A model generated the notes under the pieces. It saw only the letters and a program-made list of their open reading frames with translations, was not told where the DNA came from and made no database searches. This document shows positions 58,177-64,000 of a stretch of DNA of 64,000 nt, one piece after another. Where the stretch lies: assembly GCF_023898315.1 (NCBI RefSeq), contig NC_064616.1:709371389-709435388 (forward strand). Direction: 5' to 3'. Each line of letters opens with the position of its first letter. Position 1 is the first letter of the stretch. A program made the position numbers and the translations under genes. Source of the DNA: Schistocerca nitens. Its lineage: Eukaryota > Arthropoda > Insecta > Orthoptera > Acrididae.

Positions 58177-58699
58177 TGTCTTCGCAGTATTCCCAGAAAC
58201 ACTTAAATTTGTTTTGTCAATTTTTTTTCAGCTCCGGACCTGATATTTTGGGCCTAGCACTTCGTCGCATTCCACAAGTGCTGAGATGTTCTCTTCAGAA
58301 GGTCTGCTTAAGCTACTTTGAAGGCTCGCTTTGGAGTGATGTATTGGTTCGTGTTATCTTTCATATGCGTCTTTTATTGACACCATCTCTTTGTTTTGTG
58401 ATAAAAATGAATTTTCAGAAAGAATTAAAACTTACGAATTAAATCATATGAATACCAAACAAATTTTCTATAAATATATTCGCATCGAATACCGAAAGCG
58501 ACAAATGCGTGACTATTGAAAGGTTACGCTTTACAGACAGGCAGTGTTAACTACTATTTAACTAAGTCCATATACTGGAATTAAACATGTTGCTCAACCC
58601 TGAACTCACGCGCTGTTTCAAAAAATTTCATCCGATTTTTCAAGACCACTTCTTCAATATGAAGGAAGACAGAAACTTGGTATGAATTTTAACTTACGT
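58177..58699. other. no feature recognised
   Basis: AT-rich; the plus-strand ORF at 58176-58442 has no recognised motif. Confidence 0.35.
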
Positions 58700-58921
58700 A
58701 TTGAAACTAAAAGTTCACATTTTTTAACACTACAATTTGTCGATCCATGTGGTTGCCGGTAGGGGTCTCCTGGTGCAGCTAGGTCGCGACCTCGCTCTTT
58801 CATTATCCCACTGGCTAATGAAAGAGCGAGGTCGCGACCTAGCTGCACCAGGAGACTCCTACCGGCAACCACATGGATTGACAAATTGTAGTGTTAAAAA
58901 ATGTGAACTTTTAGTTTCAAT
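58700..58921. repeat. large near-perfect palindrome
   Basis: Arms 58700-58805 and 58816-58921 (106 bp each) are almost exact reverse complements around the spacer tcccactggc. The arms are GC-rich toward the centre (ctaggtcgcgacctcgctc). There is no ORF beyond mirrored frames, no hammerhead core and no clear target duplication. Confidence 0.9.
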
Positions 58922-59121
58922 GCATCGAGTCTAGATGACAAAAGCCGGCACCGAAAGCCGTTTTGGGTTCTCCGTTTCGACAGGTGCAATTCAGCTACAG
59001 TTGTGCGGCTAGATAGGTGACTGCACCCCGTGCAGCTCCAAGAATTCGATGACAGCACCAGCAGTTTCAAGACACTGCTTTTCTACGACGAAATCAGCGG
59101 AGCGCACACCTGAAGCTCACT

Positions 59122-59345
59122 CGCCCGCAGCTCGTGGTCGTGCGGTAGCGTTCTCGCTTCCCACGCCCGGGTTCCCGGGTTCGATTCCCGGCGGGGTCAG
59201 GGATTTTCTCTGCCTCGTGATGGCTGGGTGTTGTGTGCTGTCCTTAGGTTAGTTAGGTTTAAGTAGTTCTAAGTTCTAGGGGACTGATGACCATAGATGA
59301 TAAGTCCCATAGTGCTCAGAGCCATTTTTTTTTTTTTTTTTTTTT
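59122..59345 (+). mobile_element. SINE with a different tRNA head on the family-A tail
   Basis: The head gtggtcgtgcggtagcgttc and box B gggttcgattccc differ from family A. The middle gggattttctctgcctcgtg then ctgggtgttgtgtgctgtcc resembles family D. The tail ttagttaggtttaagtagtt to gctcagagcca is family A, then a T run of 22. An 11-bp duplication with one mismatch lies at 59111-59121 and 59346-59356. Confidence 0.88.
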
Positions 59346-59356
59346 TGAGGCTCACT

Positions 59357-59844
59357 GCTGCTTTTCGAAATACGCCTGTCGATGGTTTACTGGTGATTCT
59401 CCGGATATGCCGGTTGTATATCATGCTACGTTACAGGGTAGCGTTGTATTGGTAGGGGCGTGAACAATTTGATCGAATGTATGAGATCACAGGAGCTCAT
59501 ATTTGTATCTGTACATATTATAAGTTGCAGTCCATCGCCGCGTTTTTCTGTCTTTAGATAGACTGATTCATGAGGAAGATTTGTGTATGGTGGGTGAGGC
59601 AGCTAAGACAGGCCACTCAGATATATCGAGAATGAATAAATATATCGATGTGTGGTTTTGGGCAAGTCATAGCGGACTATAAGGCAAATTTCCTGACGTT
59701 CGCATGTAATTTTTATCGTTTACAGTCGCAGAATTAAGGCATCGACTTTGTTTTTTTTAAAGGGAACTGTAAATTTTTTGTGGCGTTTTAATGACGCTTC
59801 TAAGAGAACTTCAACGACGTAACATGTATAGGACTTGATCAAAT
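59357..59844. other. no feature recognised
   Basis: No gene or repeat structure supported. Confidence 0.4.
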
Positions 59845-60720
59845 AGTATCAAGATAACATCGTGGCAAACCGCTGTCCCGGCGCCAGGGGAAGAGGTTCC
59901 ACAAACGTCTGCCCTATTACACCGAATATATGAGGGCGGGCAGGAATTCCAAAACCACACATCAGTGATTCAAAAGCTGTAACACGAAAACACGGTGCCG
60001 GAGCCATAAAACTTGGTCTGTGGAGCAGTGGAAGAAAAACATTTGGTCGGAGGAGTCTTGTGTAACACTGTATCCAGTTTCTGGCGGAGTTAACGTCCCA
60101 AGAGTGAAACATGGCAGAGGTTCGGTGATCATTTGGGCAGCCATACTGAAGTGTTCCATGGGCCCCAATGGTATAACTGCCAAGATTATGTGATCATTTT
60201 GGTTGATCAGGCCCATCTTATGGTGCAGTTTTTGTTCCCCAGTGGTGATGCTGTTTTCCTGGAGGACAGGGGTCCCATTCACACAGCTCGGGTCAACCAG
60301 GACTAGTTTTGTGAGCACAAAGATGAACTGCCGCATCTCCCCTGGACACCATAGTCACCAGATTTCGATATTATAGGGCCTTTGTGGTCTGCTTCGGAGA
60401 AAACGGTGCGTGATAGCTATCAACCTCCATCTTCGTTTCCACTACTTTGCAGGAAGGATGGTGTAAGATTCCTTTGAAAACTATATAGGACCTGTATTTG
60501 TCCATTCTGTGACGACTGGGAGCTGTTTTGAATGCCAAAGGTTTTCCTATATCCTATTATTAATGGTTTTATGTTGTGTATTTGGTGTTGTCCACCCTCT
60601 GTACTTTCTGAAGCTTTCTCGTACTTACCGAAAAGAAGGCTGTCTTCACAATTTACGGGCGAATCTTAATACAGTTCGAGGTCACAGGTGACGTAATTTT
60701 AATGACACGGTTAGTATCGG
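59845..60720 (+). mobile_element. Tc1-like transposase relic
   Basis: Across shifted frames: VKHGRGSVIIWAAILKCSMG (strand block before the second Asp), GPNGITAKIM, then VPIHTARVNQD, with the second catalytic Asp gone, and LPWTP-SPDFDII, with the Glu replaced by Gly. 60420-60530 continues as the C-terminal helix region. Stops in all frames; terminal repeats not identified. Confidence 0.7.
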
Positions 60721-60910
60721 CTAAAGGTCATTAGGAATTTTTTTAACAATTTTGCAGTCGCTGTAGTTGTTATTTACCCCAGTTGAGTAAGTCAGCACTT
60801 CATGTACTACAATAGGAGGTGTACCTATATTATAACCTAGTGTATTTTTACTTCCTGTGGAGTCTCGTCAAGGACGAATTTTGCACCCCTACCAGCGACA
60901 CTGTTGGAAA

Positions 60911-61108
60911 ATGGTTCAAATGGCTCTGAGCACTATGGGACTCAACTGCTGTGGTCATTAGTCCCCTAGAACTTAGAACTAGTTAAACCTAACTAACCTA
61001 AGGACATCACAAACATCCATGCCCGAGGCAGGATTCGAACCTGCGACCGTAGCGGTCTTGCGGTTCCAGACTACAGCGCCTTTAACCGCACGGCCACTTC
61101 GGCCGGCT
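60911..61108 (-). mobile_element. SINE family A
   Basis: Full minus-strand copy (atggttcaaatggctctgag to cttcggccggct). A 14-bp duplication, gacactgttggaaa, at 60897-60910 and 61109-61122. Confidence 0.93.
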
Positions 61109-61299
61109 GACACTGTTGGAAATGAGAAGGCAGATTACTACAGTCATTGAGGACATTACGTCAGACTTTCTTGAAAGACAGCCGCATTAAACATGTAAAA
61201 CATTTGTACAACTTGGCTTCAAGAAGGCTTTAGCCATTACGACGCCACTGTCATATGGTTTTTAACCAAAGGCGTGAAGAAACTGCAGAAGTTTTTTGG

Positions 61300-63330
61300 T
61301 ACTATATCCTCAAGAAGCAGAAGAAGAATGGGAAACTTTGAGAGATGAAATAGTGAAGGTAGCAGAGGATCAAGTAGGTAAAAATATGAGGGCTAATAGA
61401 AATCCTTGGGTAACAGAAGAGATATTGAATTTAATTGATGAAAGGAGAAAATATAAAAATGCAGTAAATGAAGCAGGCGAAAAGGAATACAAGCGTCTCA
61501 AAAATGAGATCGACAGGAAGTGCAACATGGCTTATCAGGGATGGCTAGAGGACAAATGTAAGGATGTAGAGGTGCATATCACTAGGGGTAAGATAGATAC
61601 TGCCTACAGGAAAATTAAAGAGACCTTTGGAGAAAAGAGAACCACTTGTATGAACATCAAGAGCTCAGATGGAAACCCAGTTCTACGCAAAGAAGGGAAA
61701 GCAGAAAGGTGGAAGGAGTATATAGAGGGTCTATGAAAGGGCGATGTTCTTGAGGACAATATTATAGAAATGGAAGAGAATGTAGATGAAGATGAAATAG
61801 GAGATATGATACTGCGTGAGGAGTTTGACAGAGCACTGAAAGACCTAAGTCGAAACAAGGTTCCGGGAGTAGACAACATTCCATTATAACTACTGACAGC
61901 CTTGGGAGAGCCAGGCCTAACAAAACTCTACCATCTAGTGAGCAAGATGTATGAGACAGGCGAAATACCCTCAGACTTCAAGAAGAATATAATAATTCCA
62001 ATCCTAAAGAAAGTAGTTGTTGATAGATGTGAAAATTACCGAACTATCAGTTTAATAAGCCACGGCTGCAAAATACTAACACGAATTCTTTACAGACGAA
62101 TGGAAAAACTGGTAGAAGCCGACCTCGGGGAAGATCAGTTTGGATTCCGTAGAAATGTTGGAACACGTGAGGCAATACTGACCCTACGACTTATCTTAGA
62201 AAATAGATTAAGGAAAGGCAAACCTACGTTTCTAGCATTTGTAGACCTAGAGAAAGCTTTTGACAATGTTGACTGGAATAATCTTTTTCAAATTCTGAAG
62301 GTGGCAGGGGTAAAATACAGGGTGCGAAAGGCTATTGACAATTTGTACAGAAACCAGATGGCAGTTGTAAGAGTCGAGGGGCATGAAAGGGAAACAGTGG
62401 TTGGGAAGGGAGTGAGACAGGGTTGTAGCCTATCCCCGATGTTATTCAGTCTGTATATTGAGCAAGCAGTAAAGGAAAAAAAAAGAAAAATTCGGCGTAG
62501 GAATTAATATCCATGGAGAAGAAATAAAAACTTTGAGGTTCGTCGATGAGATTGTAATTCTGTCAGAGACAGCAAAAGACCTGGAAGAGCAGCTGAAAGG
62601 AATGGACAGTGTTTTGAAAGAAGGATATAAGATGAACATCAACAAAAGCAAAACGAGGATAATGGAATGTAGTCGAATGAAATCGGGTGATGCTGCGGGA
62701 ATTAGATAAGGAAATGAGACGCTTAAAGTAGTAAATGAGTTTTGCTATTTGGAGAGCAAAATAACTGATGATGGTCGAAGTATAGAGGATATAAAATGTA
62801 GACTGGCAATGGCAAGGAAAGCGTTTCTGAAGAAGAGAAATTTGTTAACATCGAGTATAGATTTAAGTGTCAGGAAGTCGTTTCTGAAAGTATTTGTATG
62901 AAGTGTAGCCATGTATTGAAGTGGATCGTGGATGATAAATAGTTTAGACAAGAAGAGAATAGAAGCTTTCGAAATGTGGTGCTACAGGAGAATGCTGAAG
63001 ATTAGATGGGTAGATCATATAACTAATGAGAAAGTATTGAACAGAATTGGAGAGATGAGAAATTTGTGGTATAACTTGACTAGGAGAAGGGATCGGTTGG
63101 TAGGGCATATTCTGAGGTATTAAGGGATCACCAATCTAGTATTGGAGGGCAGCGTGGAGTGTAAAAATCGTAGAGGGAGACCAAGAGATGAATACACTAA
63201 ACAGATTCAGAAGGATGTAGGTTGCAGAAGGTACTGGGAGACGAAGAAGCTTGCACAGGATAGAGTAGCATGGAGAGCTGCATCAAACCAGTCTCTGGAC
63301 TGAAGACCGCAACAACAACAACATCCTCAA
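61300..63330 (+). mobile_element. RTE-like LINE, 5'-truncated
   Basis: Closely related to 35978-38330 but begins later, after the endonuclease (EEWETLRDEIVKVAEDQVGK). Then come NPWVTEEILNLIDERRKYK, NYRTISLISHGCKILTRIL (61902-62507 frame), FVDLEKAFDNVDW and VRQGCSLSPMLF. The catalytic-pair motif is RFVDEIVIL instead of FADDIVIL, so one Asp is lost. Stops near 61734 and 61887 and a frameshift near 62480 break it. The tail gactgaag then caacaacaacaac ends at 63323. Confidence 0.9.
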
Positions 63331-64000
63331 CTGCACTGCTCATAACAAGGCAATCTACCAACTATTTATCTGTTATACTTGAAAAAAAGGACAGCCAGAC
63401 TTATTACAACCCACACTCTGAACGAGCGTGTTTTTGGTCAGTATAGAGACGTTCATATCTAAAGGTCATTTCAAGTACAGGATTCATTTTTTTTTTAATT
63501 CCACATCAAAATTTATCAGTGCTGAATGTAACAGCAGCAACGATAATTTCTGCGTTGTAGTCAGTTCATTGAGACAGAATATTGCACGTCTTTCTTGGTT
63601 GGTTGCAGTACTTAGGTAAAATCTGTTTGCATAAAATCAATCATTAAAATTTTGAGAGTATATTAACTATTTTTAGATGACAAATATCAACTTAAATTGT
63701 TTTTTAAAAGATCTGATGTAACGAAGGGGTGTCGATAAATATCTTGTCTGTTTGGTTCTGGTTCTCCAACGCAAATTCTAACATTAATAAAACATAAATG
63801 AAATTACTGTTCCAAGTTGAATGTATAGATTTCATTATCAAAATTCTTTCCATCAGAACGTGGCGATAGTAAATACAAAGTAGTAGAGTCGAATTTCAGG
63901 AGGAATTGCTCAAGGTGAGTTTAGTCAAGATTCCCGTTCCAATGAGGAATGCAATCACTATTTTAGTGAAAAACAGAAATTATGAAAACGATAATTGACT
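63331..64000. other. no feature recognised
   Basis: Sequence to the window edge. No upstream transporter exon was recognised here on the minus strand. Confidence 0.4.

Noticed and set aside
58654-58934. Two similar ORFs on opposite strands as paired genes
   Set aside because: Both are read from the arms of one palindrome; identical peptides follow from the inverted repeat.
55730-64000. Upstream transporter exons encoding TM1-6
   Set aside because: Looked for sugar-porter motifs (GRR after TM2, PESP-type after TM6) on the minus strand; none found, so the gene is reported as partial.

Overview
The window looks like intron and intergenic DNA from a large, transposon-rich insect genome. The best guess is a polyneopteran, probably a grasshopper of the Schistocerca type. 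The signs are AT-rich sequence, very long introns and many families of tRNA-derived SINEs. Non-LTR, Penelope-like, LTR, Tc1/mariner and piggyBac relics are nested in each other. The species is an inference from the repeat types; no species marker is present.

Only one host gene is supported. It lies on the minus strand and is cut off at its 5' side: an MFS sugar-porter gene of the facilitated trehalose transporter (Tret1)/GLUT type. Three exons (55526-55729, 45689-45875 and 17236-17627) join with matching splice phases and encode transmembrane segments 7-12 and the C-terminus. Introns of about 9.65 kb and 28 kb separate them. The exons for TM1-6 were not found and should lie beyond base 64000. 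Three positions that contact sugar in GLUT1 are changed.

Layout: 1-1334 is the end of a gypsy-type LTR element. 1335-3830 is a minus-strand LINE holding a mariner and a SINE. 4025-7162 has LINE, mariner, SINE and inverted-repeat relics. 7995-8776 and 12737-13790 are two copies of one repeat, the second interrupted by a palindromic element. 9640-11270 is a Penelope-like element (PLE). 17236-17627 is the last transporter exon. The 28-kb intron holds a LINE with an SGNH-like ORF1 (20480-23535), a DUF4817-type transposase relic, a second PLE (24505-26433), an LTR pair without pol (28305-33018), a LINE, an RTE-like element (35978-38330), a piggyBac relic (39050-40745), several SINEs and a second palindromic element (44818-45545). 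The 9.65-kb intron holds a LINE with three insertions, an RTE fragment, SINEs and MITEs. 55730-64000 holds a nearly complete Tc1/mariner element whose transposase was split by a SINE, a large palindrome, a decayed Tc1 element and another RTE copy.

The most interesting signal is the pair of palindromic elements at 12908-13207 and 44818-45545. They have different sequences but the same plan: an 11-14 bp target duplication, a short left tail and a long palindrome. In each, one arm carries an intact candidate hammerhead-ribozyme core (CUGAAGA, stem II, GAAA, a tiny self-complementary stem III, UH). The stems differ in sequence but keep pairing. This would fit an undescribed, non-autonomous retroelement class related to the hammerhead-bearing PLEs and retrozymes.
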